Source of the DNA: Asterella californica
Taxonomy: Eukaryota; Streptophyta; Marchantiopsida; Marchantiales; Aytoniaceae
Assembly (NCBI GenBank): GCA_036924285.1
Contig: JAYKYS010000017.1
Coordinates: 5,313,501 to 5,377,500 of the forward strand
Reading direction: 5' to 3'
DNA length: 64,000 nucleotides
Part shown: in pieces, positions 54,837 to 64,000 of the stretch
Numbering within the stretch: position 1 is the stretch's first letter
How the letters are laid out: every line of letters begins with the position of its first letter
The notes under the pieces: model-generated
The model's database searches: none
What the model was told of the DNA's origin: nothing
The model's input: the letters and a program-made list of their open reading frames with translations, nothing else
Made by a program: the position numbers and the translations under genes

Positions 54837-57790
54837 GATATCATTCCCACAGAGGATTTGCATAAGTAATGCTGTTCTAAGTTCTTAGATCTGTTCAAAC
54901 ACACGGGTTTTGCCTAGAAATCTCGTCTTCTCACAAAACCACACGGCTTCCAGACCCTTCAGAAGGTGCGTTGGACCTAAACAAACAACTACTAACTAAA
55001 ATATCACACAACTATCTACAGAGAAGCTCGAGAAGACGCTTCTTGCTTCCAGATTACTTCTTCCGGTCTTCTCAGTACCGTCTTCCCGAAGCAATTCTCG
55101 GCTTCTGAGGGTTCAACTCGGCTTCTCACGTCTCCAGAAGACTGCTCCTGCTTCGTAGAAGTCGACTAGCAACATCTGTCGTACATTGCTCTTCCAATTC
55201 CCAACGGGTTAGATTAATCACATGGTGTATGCTCCCTGTAGCCTTCCCAGGCTTCTGCCTACGGAAACGGTCTTCCTGCAGCACTACATCGACATTCACC
55301 TTCACGGAAGCTCAATAGAAGTCTCGGAAGCTCACTAGAAGAAGGTAAGAAGATGGGGAAGAAGGAAAAATCCAAACAAGAGAAAGACAAGATAAGAATA
55401 AGAAATTAAGACTCCGACAGGCTTCTAGTCCGGATCTTGACTAACAAGCCATCCCTGCTTGTAATAGTTTGGGGAGTAAGACAACAAACATGCGTACAAT
55501 TACACAGTCTTCTTCTTGAGGATGTCGTCTTCTGCTATGAGAAGAAGGCTTCTTTCTTCTTCTCTCGCTGCTCCGACTACTCTGTCTTCTGGGATCTCTT
55601 ATCCGTAAGACCATCCGTATATGGATCCGAAGTGCTCCACTGGACGAGCCAAGCTGCGAATCTGCACAACTGCTGACAGTCACCGCCACTCAAGAAGAAC
55701 GCTTCCCATGCACAATTGGGAGTGAATTCAAAGAAAGCCACTACCGCCAGGACATAGGCAAAGCTTCTGCACTCAAATCAGCAATCCATTCTCCGAGAAG
55801 AAAGCACATTGGTGTTGGGAAGCTCACTCCCTTCTACTTTCTGCTCTTACTCCTCGACACACCAGTTTAGCCAGCAAGACTACACGAGGATGCCGATCCC
55901 TGCTCCTAAACTGTCCACTACCTCCATCTACATCTTCGAACCACTGCTGGCAACGAGCATGCAGACCCGTCCGGTGTAATCCCAATCTATTCGTATGACT
56001 CTAACATCGGATGTAGTGTATGTGCGCACAATACACAAAAATTACTAATGTACTTAGTGCACTCTCATGTGTGTATAATGTGTTCTTACTCACAGTGAGG
56101 CATATGTGTATCAAAAATCTGCATTGTGATCCTACTTATGCATCTGCCTTGAGGCGTAGAGGGAATCCTTTCCAATCCTCGACTACAACCAGGGAGAGAT
56201 GGGTGCTGTCAGAAGGCTGCCACCCCACATGCAAGCGGTTTGCCTTCCTAATTAGCCATCCACCTTACTACTCCTGCGCTGCCTACTCCGCCACATGGTC
56301 ACCTATCTAATATAACACTAAAACTACCACCTCCTAAGATAGCATGTTCAATCCCTACTAAGTTTGGACAAGTCTTCTGCGTTTTGCTACCTACTCTAAT
56401 TGCTCAGATGCAATCTCCATTGGATCTACTCCTACATGAACTCCTAACTCGGCTTCTGATAAGCGAGGAAGGCTTGCAATTACCTCGGATGTCACTGAGG
56501 TGGCTTCCTCCTCAACATCCGTCGTTGGCTCTGCTGATGCTGCTTCGGAAGACAGAAGCGTCTTTTGGGAAGCAGGGTCGACTTGTGCTTCCTCGCTCTT
56601 CTGAGACACTAGTTCGACACTGGGAGCCATGGTGACCTTATAGGGGTCCAAGGAAGTCGCTTCCTCCACTCGGAATACCTGGGAAGACAACTCTTCTTCC
56701 TATCTTCCAGAAGACACCTTGTCTTCCGGGGCTTCTTCCAGAGTCTTCTCGGCTTCCAACGCTGTCACTACCAAGTGGACAGTGAGGTCGAACTCCTCCT
56801 TCTCCAAGTCTGATACGGTCGATAGTGCTAGGGCTTGGGAAGATGCAGTTGCGAGTGACGGAATCAAGGGAAGACCATAGAGTGTCTTCACTCACTCTAT
56901 CTGCCGATCCAAGTACCGGAACATGCTCTCCTTGCACTCTCAAAAAACGCTCTAGACTCGTCGTCTCATTCTCTAGCTAAGGTAAGAAGCTTCTTACCCG
57001 CGGTGAAGTTAAACTTCTTTCGAAGCGCTTCTACCGACTGAGCTAGCATCCCCTGCGCACGAGCTTTTGCTGCTTCCCGCTGCGTCTTCTCGGCTGCAGT
57101 CTGCGCTTCTACGGCTTCCCGCAGTGTCTTCCATGTCGTCTTCTCCTCTGCAAGGGTGGTGATCTTACCCGTACTCGCAGAACCTCCTGGTCACGCTGCT
57201 GTAAACGCGCCTCCAACTCTTGGTTGCTCTTCTTCAGCTGCACTAACTCCTTGGTAGAAGCGGCTGCTTCCGTCTTGTATTTCGCTACGAGCTTCTCCGT
57301 GGTGCGGAGGTTGGCTTCCAGCGCTTCTACCTCCTTCTGGCCTTCTTCCTCCGCATCAGGGTGCGCAGACCGAATCCAAGCTGTAGTGGCTTTTCCTGAG
57401 CCTTCGCTCTCTTCTCTACCAACTCCATAGCTGGCTGGATCTCCGAGTGGAAGAAGGCACTGAACTCTTCCAGTCTTCTTCTCGTGGAAGACAGACTCAT
57501 CCCCAAGATCCGATCGGAGGTGTCTACCTTGTCTTCCAGAGGCAAGGATGCCTCTTCCACCACTATGGTCTTCTGCTTCTGCGCGCGAGAAGAAGCTACT
57601 CTTCTCATCTTCCGGGGTGGAAGATCTCTCCCCATGGCAAAAGCGGTTCTCTTTACTGCGCTTCCTCGCATCGTAGTAGGAGTATCCATCCAACCTTCGT
57701 CTTCTGGAGTCTTCGGAAGACTCCCTGGTGTTGTAAAAGCGGTCTTCTATGCAGCTTGGGTACTCAATGGCTCCTCTTGTGAGTCAGACT
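54799..57790 (-). repeat. family 2 5' LTR, at least 3 kb, ORF-bearing
   Basis: The low end (TGTCGCATG) matches 48430; 54799-56008 is collinear with the 3' copy. The 3' copy is deletion-truncated at its high end, so the end of similarity at 56008 is not the LTR boundary. By analogy with the 3.1 kb family 1 LTR, and because 56391-57790 encodes a comparable protein, I infer that the LTR reaches at least 57790, where the chromodomain element's LTR begins. About 380 bases at 56010-56390 show no similarity to anything else here. Confidence 0.5.
56391..57790 (-). pseudogene. family 2 LTR-borne ORF with coiled coil
   Basis: Broken minus-strand frames in the place of the family 1 LTR ORF. The first (57327-57790) has a basic nuclear-localisation-like segment (LPPRKMRRVASSRAQKQK) and a helix (EFSAFFHSEIQPAMELVEKR). 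A frame change leads to a coiled coil (57109-57340: EVEALEANLRTTEKLVAKY, TKELVQLKKSNQELEARLQQ). Later pieces (to 56391) carry SVEALRKKFN-type and acidic C-terminal sequence (EATSLDPYKVTMAPSVELVS). The order basic region, coiled coil, helical C-terminus is that of 15297-16584. Frameshifts make it inactive. The upstream part is lost at 57790. Confidence 0.45.
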
Positions 57791-58839
57791 CCACTAACCT
57801 ACAAACACAATCACAAGTTAGCGTCCATGCACCACTTATCTTATCTCAGTTTGGTCCGGACCGGAGCCGGACCGTCTCCGTAATCATCAAGCTCAGCTGT
57901 TCCTAAGTCCCGACCTAGATCCGCCTAGGTCGGTCCCAAAACATGAGCAAGTCACAAGATGACTTGGGCGGACTTCCCATAAAGTCCAGGGTCCTAAACG
58001 GTACCTCCAGCACACCTACCGGTCCAACCGCCCGTGATGTCCGTCTGGGTCTAGGCTCCCGAACGGTGGTCTAACCTGCCGACTCGTTCCTAGTCTTGCC
58101 CCAGCTCTTACAGCGTTCCCAAGTCCAAACGTCCAAGTCTAGACGAGAACGTGTCTTGGAACCAGCCCAGCCATCACCTCATGCTCCCTGAGTCCGCCCG
58201 CTGAACCCTGGGGTCGGGTGACTCGTCTTGGCCCACCTAGGCATCGAGCCTCCCTCATATATACTTCTGGGGATCGGCGGTCCCGCCCTCCTCTTTGGTC
58301 CCTGAAAATTATACCACAACCCAATCATGATTCGGTCATAATTCTCAGCTCGGAGGTCAATTCGAGGAGTGTTATATATGACAGGAAAGCTCTCGACGAG
58401 ACCTTTCCAATGATACCTCACCCGCCTCGAGATCTTATGTGGAGCTCCATCCACGACCTAAAATGTTGCTGGAGCTCCAACACTTAGTCATTTTTCCGAG
58501 AATCTGTGGTCCAGACCCAGACTCGAACCCTGTGGTTCTTTTGCATCTCGGACCCACGTCTCGGTCTCACGTCCCAGACCTATGTCTGAGACTCATGTTT
58601 CAGCGCGTTTCCAGACTCGCCCCCTTAGGTCAGCGTTCGTCTAGGATCCTCTTGGGGTAGGCCCTTATGTCATAACCCAAGGTTCCAACCTTAGTTCAGA
58701 GAACCACCTAGGGTTCATCTGATCTCGACTTCTCGGTCAAGCCGTTCAGTCCTACTCGCATCGTTCGCAACCTAGCGCAAGTCCACTAGGGTTTCGTTGC
58801 TCGCGTCTGCGTCCGATCTTGAGACTGAGGGTCGCGACA
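57790..58839 (-). repeat. chromodomain Ty3 element, 3' LTR
   Basis: It starts TGTCGCGACCCTCAG on the minus strand right after a polypurine tract, and is similar in inverted orientation to 60814-61725. The low end is near 57790; the last part of the LTR may be missing there, since the partner runs on toward its primer site at 61796. Confidence 0.75.
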
Positions 58840-58853
58840 CTCACCCCCACTTT
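58840..58853 (-). other. polypurine tract of the chromodomain element
   Basis: Minus-strand AAAGTGGGGGTGAG before the LTR start. Confidence 0.75.
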
Positions 58854-59501
58854 GGAGGTTGATGCCTTCCTCAACAATGATCCTTTAAGTTAACACCAAG
58901 TTCAAAATGGGTAGCCAACCCCTTGGCGTCTGAATTGCATTCTGGTAGCTAACCCGCAATTACCTTAAACAAAACTAGTTGACAATTTCTAAACATTCTA
59001 CTTAAGACTCTAACTTGCTAACTATAAGTATTCACACCTACTTACAAGGTCCCCTGAAACTCACTTTCTCGTCGCAACCTGATTTGACTTAGATGCGCGA
59101 CTAAGTTTACTTTGTAGAAAACCACAAAGCAAGATCACCCCAAGCCCCAAGACAAGTATGAAATTTCATACTTACTTTGCCAACGCTACGGCAAACCTAA
59201 GTCTTGACATCAAGACTTAGTCTTGATTTAGATGCTTATCCAAACCAGCTCGCTTCCTTTGAGTGTGCTTCGTTCCTCCTCTTGACAACATCCTAGGCAT
59301 CTTATCAGAACTAGTCATAGCCATGCACTACCAATACACTTAGACAAATTTCCAAGAAACAAAATCTTTATTTCCAAACACAAGTCAAAGCTACAAAGTC
59401 CATCGGCCCAAATCGCCTCAAGTTGCTACTCGTATGGTTCGTCGTTTCTTCACTCCTCACTGGAAGGAGATGTCCTCATCTTGCTAACGTCATTGTTGTC
59501 C
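58854..59501. other. 3' untranslated part of the chromodomain element
   Basis: About 650 bases between the end of pol (59502) and the polypurine tract. No frame or motif seen. Confidence 0.5.
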
Positions 59502-60813
59502 TTATCTCCGTTTGAATAGGTCCAATACTTCGCTCGCATGTGCGAGATTTTCCTCTGGCACCCAAGTTGCTTCCTTCAAATGGTAACCACGCCATTTGAC
59601 CAAGTACTCCATCCGGTTTGATTTGCACCGAGATCGCAAAATGGACTCCACCTCATATTCTGCTTCACCTTGCACGACATCAGGTTGAGGCTTGAGTTCT
59701 TGTTTGCGCTCCGGTCGCAAATCGTCCTTGAAGTATTTCTTTAATAAAGAAACATGAAAAGTCGGATGCAACTGCCACTCGCGAGGAAGGTCTAATGTAT
59801 AGACATCTTCATGCAGATTCTTGACAATGACAAAAGGTCTCACGAACTTCGATGAAAAATTTGCCGATATTTCCTTCAGAAGTATGAAGTTTTTCGTACT
59901 TAACCATACTTCTTCGCCCACTTGAAACTTCGTTTGCCGCCGATGCTTGTTTACCTGCTTCATGTATTGTTGCTGCACCTTCTCGAGGTTCTTCTTTACT
60001 TGCTCCTCACGCCGCTGCATTGTCGTCATCAACTCTTCAGCTGATGTTTGCCGTGTTCTTGGTCGTGCCGATGTAGAACTCCCTGCAAGAGTCAAGTCAA
60101 GAGGCCCTTCTAGCTCATGTCCGTAAGTGAGCAAGAAAGACGATTCGTCGGTTGCCGAATGCTTCATGGAATTGTAGCAATACTCCGCAAGACTGAGCCA
60201 CTCTGTCCAATCACTTTGGTCCGCGCTCACATAATTCCTCAAGTATTGATTTAGAACCGAGTTAACTCGTTCCGTTTGCCCATCTGTTTCTAGATGAAAG
60301 GCGGTACTAAATTTTAACTTAGTCCCCAATTTTTGGAACAAGTACTTCCAAAAGACACTTGTGAACTTAGAGTCTCTATCTGAAATAATACTTCGAGGTA
60401 ACCCATGTGAACGCCACCAAGTATCTAGGAACAACCGAGAAGTCGTGAACGCTGTTGCAGTGTCCAAGGTCGGAGCAAACTTCGCTAGTTTGCTAAACCG
60501 ATCAACTGTCACAAAAATCGCGTTGTATCCATTCGAGTCAGGCAGAGAGGTAATGAAGTCCATGCTAATGCTTTCCCAAGATCTGGCTGGAATCGGCAGA
60601 GGATGAAGCAACCCTTGTTTCTTCTCATAAGAAATGCGGTTCGGTTGACATGTGTTCGGTTACACATGTTTTCACAAAGTGGGCAACATCATCTTTCATG
60701 TGGGGCCAATAAAACTTCTTAGCTATCACTGCTAAAGTGGACTTTTCGTCTTCATGGCCTGATAAGGGCGCATCATGACATTCTTTTAACAACTTGGTCC
60801 TAAGTTTTCCTTG
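59502..60813 (-). pseudogene. pol: chromovirus integrase with chromodomain (truncated 5')
   Basis: The 369-codon frame 59502-60611 has the integrase catalytic triad (SMDFITSLP; IISDRDSKF; TDGQTERVNSVLNQYLR), a C-terminal domain (KFQVGEEVWLSTKNF, HPTFHVSLLKKYF) and a chromodomain (EYEVESILRSRCKSNRMEYL, VKWRGYHLKEATWVPEENL), which in this clade directs insertion toward modified histones. The zinc domain is in 60625-60834 (KECHDAPLSGHEDE, FYWPHMKDDVAHFVKTC). A short insertion (an ACCGAAC-type doubling near 60640-60660) shifts the frame at the zinc domain's cysteines. Upstream pol is cut by the LTR at 60814. Confidence 0.88.
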
Positions 60814-61795
60814 TGTCGCGGCCCTCATTCTCAAGATCGGGTGCAGACGCGAACAACAGAACCCTAGCGGACTTGCGCTAGGTTGTGAGCGCTGCGAGTA
60901 GGACTGAACGGCTTGACCGAGAAGTCGGGATCAGATGAACCCTAGGTGGTTCTCTGAACCAAGGTTGGAACCTTGGGTTAGGACATAAGGGCCTACTCCA
61001 AGAGGGCTCCAGACGAACGCTGACCTAAGAGGGCGAGTGGAAATGGGCTGAAACATCAATCTCAGACATAGGTCTGAGACGTAGGTCCGAGGCGTGGGAC
61101 CGAGACGTGGGTCCGAGACGCAGACGAACCACAGGGTTCGAGTCTGGGTCTGGACCACAGGTTTCCGAAAAATGACTAAGTGTTGGAGCTCAATCGGGTT
61201 GTGGTATAATTTTCAGGGACCAAAGAGGAGGGCGGGGCCGCCGATCCCCAGAAGTATATATGAGGGGGGCTCGATGCCTGGGTGGACCAGGACGAGTCAC
61301 CCGACCCTAGGGTTCGGCAGGCGGACTCTAGGGGCATGAGGTGATGGCTGGGCCGGTTCCAAGGCACGTTCCGATCCAGACTTGGACGTCTGGACTTAGG
61401 AACGATGTAAGGGCTGGGGCAAGACTAGGGAACGAGTCGGTGGGTTAGACCACCGTTTGGGAGCTTAGACCCAAACGGACATCACGCGCGGTTGGGCCGC
61501 TAGGTGTGCTGGAGGCACCGTTTAGGACCCTGGACTTTATGAGAAGTCCGCGCCAAGTCATCTTATGACTTGCTCATGTTTGGGACCAACCTAGGCAGGT
61601 CTAGGTCGGGACTTAGGAACTGCTGAGCTTGATGAATAAGGAGACGGTCCGGCTCCGGTCCGGACCAAACTGAGATAAGATAAGTGGTGCATGGACGCTA
61701 ACGTGTGATTGTGTTTGCAGGTTAGCGGTATAAAGTTTACGACCTACTGAGTAAGAGCTTCCGCTGGCGCAACAAGACGGTAGGTGCGCGAAAAG
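60814..61795 (+). repeat. chromodomain Ty3 element, 5' LTR (plus strand)
   Basis: It starts TGTCGCGGCCCTCATTC at 60814, inside the integrase gene of the minus-strand relative, and is inverted relative to 57790-58839. The end is uncertain: similarity fades near 61735 and the primer site is at 61796. The five bases before it, ccttg, would be the target duplication if the element is complete beyond the window. Confidence 0.8.
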
Positions 61796-61806
61796 TGGTA
61801 TCAGAG
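61796..61806 (+). other. primer binding site, tRNA-iMet
   Basis: TGGTATCAGAG follows the LTR; the usual initiator-tRNA-Met core. Confidence 0.85.
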
Positions 61807-62200
61807 TCGACGATTTGGTGAGCGAGAACTTGATGTAGCGGCTGAAGGCTGGACGCTTGAGGAGGGACGCGAGACACGAAGCGGATCAACGTTTCTAGGT
61901 GAATACTTGGAGCGATGATCGACGTAGGACAGAGTTCAGGAGGAAGACCAAGAAACAAGAAGTGGCGGCTGACACCGGGATCAGATCGACTTGAGCTTGC
62001 CCCGAGGCACAGTCAGGGGACGAAAACCGACAACCTTCGTCTCAACGTCAAGGGAGCCCTGTACCAGCTGCGGCACCAGTGCAGCAAGACGGAGTCTTGC
62101 CAACGGTGCCCAATGATTCAGGTACGGGAAGTCAAGGAGCTTTGTATGCGGAACTCATCAAGATGATGAAGACCATGCAAGAGGGTATGCGACAAGTGCC
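61807..62200 (+). pseudogene. gag: gag 5' remnant without capsid
   Basis: Several short overlapping frames, including MIDVGQSSGGRPRNKKWRLT at 61915 and, in another frame, LYAELIKMMKTMQEGMRQVP near 62135-62195. The latter looks like the end of a gag N-terminal helix. The capsid domain expected before the zinc knuckle is missing: the sequence goes straight to AERLKLAERIGDDEV at 62201. Probably an internal deletion. Confidence 0.5.
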
Positions 62201-64000
62201 GAACGTTTGAAGTTAGCGGAGCGAATTGGGGACGACGAAGTCCAGCAACAGAAACCCTTTGAACCACACAGCACGGACAAGTTCCAAAAGAAGAACAAGG
62301 GCTTCAAACGACAATGGGATGGGGGTGAGAAGGATCGGAAGGATTCTTCTACCCCGACAGCAAAGCGGCAGCAAACAAGAGTAAAACCTAAGAGGCAGAC
62401 ACCTCAGAAGAACAATGGCGCTAAGTTCACTTGCTACAACTGTGGCGAGGCGGGCCATATTGCTAAGGGGTGTACGAAACCTAAGGTTAGTAACTGTAGC
62501 ATGAATGCATTTGTTGCAAAGGACTTGTTGGAGGGCCAGATGACTGTGACCTTGAGAACCACGAAGAAGACACCGGGATTGATGTTTCTACAAGCCAAGG
62601 TTGCTAACCGTGATGTTACTTTTCTTGTGGACACAGGAGCGACTCACTCCTTCATAAGTCCAAAGTTGGTGAAGAAGTTGGGCTTGTCTACCTCCAAGGC
62701 AGACAAGCCTATTCAGGTACGCTTTGCCAAGGGCAAGACGTACCAAACTTATGAAGTGGTCTTGGACGTACGATTTGTGTGTGGGAAGTTGGAGTTCATA
62801 GAGAACTTCACGGTGTACAAGATGGATGATATCCATGCGGTTTTGGGGAACACTTTCTTAGATAAGTTCGACGTGGAACTTAGACGAAGATCTTTGCGGT
62901 TGAACGTCAGAGTTAAAGGGCGGAAGATGGGAGTGAGGTTGATCCAGAAGGCGCGGAAAATTGACGACTTTGCATTGAATTTGATCAAAGGTAAACAGAT
63001 AGATTTCAACGACGGAGTCATGTGTTTAATGCGGGTTGCAGATTTGATGACGGGTGGCGGACAAGAGGAAACATCAGGAGACGCGACTAAACTTCCGGAG
63101 GTGCTTCGCGAAGTGATTAAGGAGTTTGAGGATGTCTTGACGGATGAGTTACCTGCTGAGTTACCTCCAAGGCGGGTGGTGGATCACAAGATCAAAGTCT
63201 TGCCAGGATCGGAACTACCTTCCAAAGCCCCTTACCAACTCAATCAGGTGGAACTCCTTGAGTTGAAAAGACAACTCGGTGAGCTATTAGCGCGGAGATA
63301 TATTGGAACCAGTAAGTCATCTTACGGAGCTCTAGTTCTTTTCGCAAAGAAGAAGGATGGGAAGTTACGACTCTGCGTAGATCGTGCACTTAATAAGGTG
63401 ACGGTGAAGAATAATTATCATTTGCCAAGGATAGACGATCTCTTTGATAGATTAGCGGGCGCAAAGTACTTCAGCAGGATAGACTTGAAGTTAGGATATT
63501 ACCAGATCCGGATAGTTGACCCAGATGTTGAGAAGACCGCTTGTCGAACTAGATACGGATCATTTGAATTCGTGGTGATGTCATTTGGACTCTGCAACGC
63601 CCCTTCGACGTTCACTACATTGATGAACACATTTTTTTGCGAGGAGATGGATGAGTTTGTCATCGTTTACATCGACGACATCTTGATCTACTCCAAAACC
63701 TTGGAGTCGCACGCGGAGCAGCTAAGGGTGGTGTTGATGAAGCTGCAAGAGCATAAACTATTTGCCAACATTGACAAGAGTGAGTTTGGTTTAGAGCGCA
63801 TTAACTTCTTGGGACATGTCATTAGTGCAGAAGGAGTCGGTCCAAATATGCAGAAGGTGGACGCGATTGTGACTTGGGAGCCTCCAACTACAGTGAAGGG
63901 GATGCGGCGATTCTTAGGATTGGCGGAGTTCTACCGCAAGTATGTGAAGGGGTTTTCAAAGATCGCGAAGCCGCTGACGGACTGGACGGGCAAAGACGCA
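62201..64000 (+). CDS. pol: chromovirus gag-pol: zinc knuckle, protease, reverse transcriptase (runs off the window)
   Basis: 600 codons with no stop, open at both ends; the true start is not determined. Basic spacer, CCHC knuckle (CYNCGEAGHIAKGC, residues 78-91 of this frame), aspartic protease with FLVDTGATHSFISPKLVKKL (Asp near residue 144), then RT: KLRLCVDRALNKVTVKNNY, FSRIDLKLGYYQIRIV, MSFGLCNAPSTFTTLM, catalytic VYIDDILIYSKTLE (Tyr near 490) and NFLGHVISAEGV, ending in the RNase H approach (FYRKYVKGFSKIAKPLTDW). The usual VDYRALNK has lost its Tyr (VDRALNK), an in-frame change. This is the best-preserved gypsy pol here. Capsid is missing upstream, so it is unlikely to be autonomous. 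Confidence 0.9.

Noticed and set aside
54799..56008. A 1.2 kb LTR length for family 2
   Set aside because: The 3' copy is cut by a deletion inside pol, so the end of similarity is not a trustworthy LTR boundary.
57780..57800. A 3' splice site (tgtttgtag) leading into the family 2 ORF
   Set aside because: The same bases occur in the LTR of the plus-strand chromodomain element, so they are LTR sequence at a junction.

Overview
This window looks like nuclear DNA of a plant, built mostly of nested, broken LTR retrotransposons with a little non-element sequence between them. The plant call rests on plant-type Ty3/gypsy elements primed by a tRNA-Asp-like site, a plant-type Ty1/copia element and a chromodomain Ty3 element primed by tRNA-iMet, frequent coding-strand C-to-T (and G-to-A) decay, and no bacterial gene layout. 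A bacterial-type amino DNA methyltransferase gene in eukaryotic-looking DNA makes an early-diverging streptophyte (bryophyte or similar) plausible, but the species cannot be fixed from sequence alone.

Layout. 1-2560: a decayed zinc-binding transposon-like gene (minus) next to a GATATC-rich tract. 2581-17667: two joined minus-strand Ty3/gypsy units: a gag-only fragment (family 3, 2581-5504), a chimeric LTR (5526-8211), an almost complete gag-pol (family 1, 8250-14438) and a 3.1 kb 5' LTR (14529-17667). 17668-22782: small coding remnants and an old diverged copy of the same long LTR. 22783-27502: mostly non-element DNA holding the methyltransferase gene (25262-26122). 27503-33832: a young Ty1/copia element with matching target duplications. 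33833-41390: gene-empty AT-rich DNA, again GATATC-rich, followed by a second copy of the transposon-like gene. 41697-46905: a plus-strand copy of family 1, so that it forms a large inverted repeat with 8250-14530. 48430-57790: a related but distinct Ty3/gypsy family (family 2), truncated. 57790-60813: the 3' end of a minus-strand chromodomain Ty3 element. 60814-64000: a plus-strand element of that same LTR family, placed head-on in the integrase gene and running off the window.

Two things stand out. First, the LTRs of the tRNA-Asp-primed families are about 3 kb and carry a protein-coding frame on the sense strand (a globular N-terminal part, an acidic/basic middle and a C-terminal coiled coil). 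It is recognisable in three family 1-type copies and, by analogy, in family 2, and is conserved at the protein level despite stop codons. Second, the beta-class methyltransferase has the motif order IV then I and the TSPP core of N4-cytosine/N6-adenine enzymes, with two unusual motif changes. Most retroelement genes are inactivated; the copia pol frame, the final chromovirus gag-pol frame and the methyltransferase remain open.
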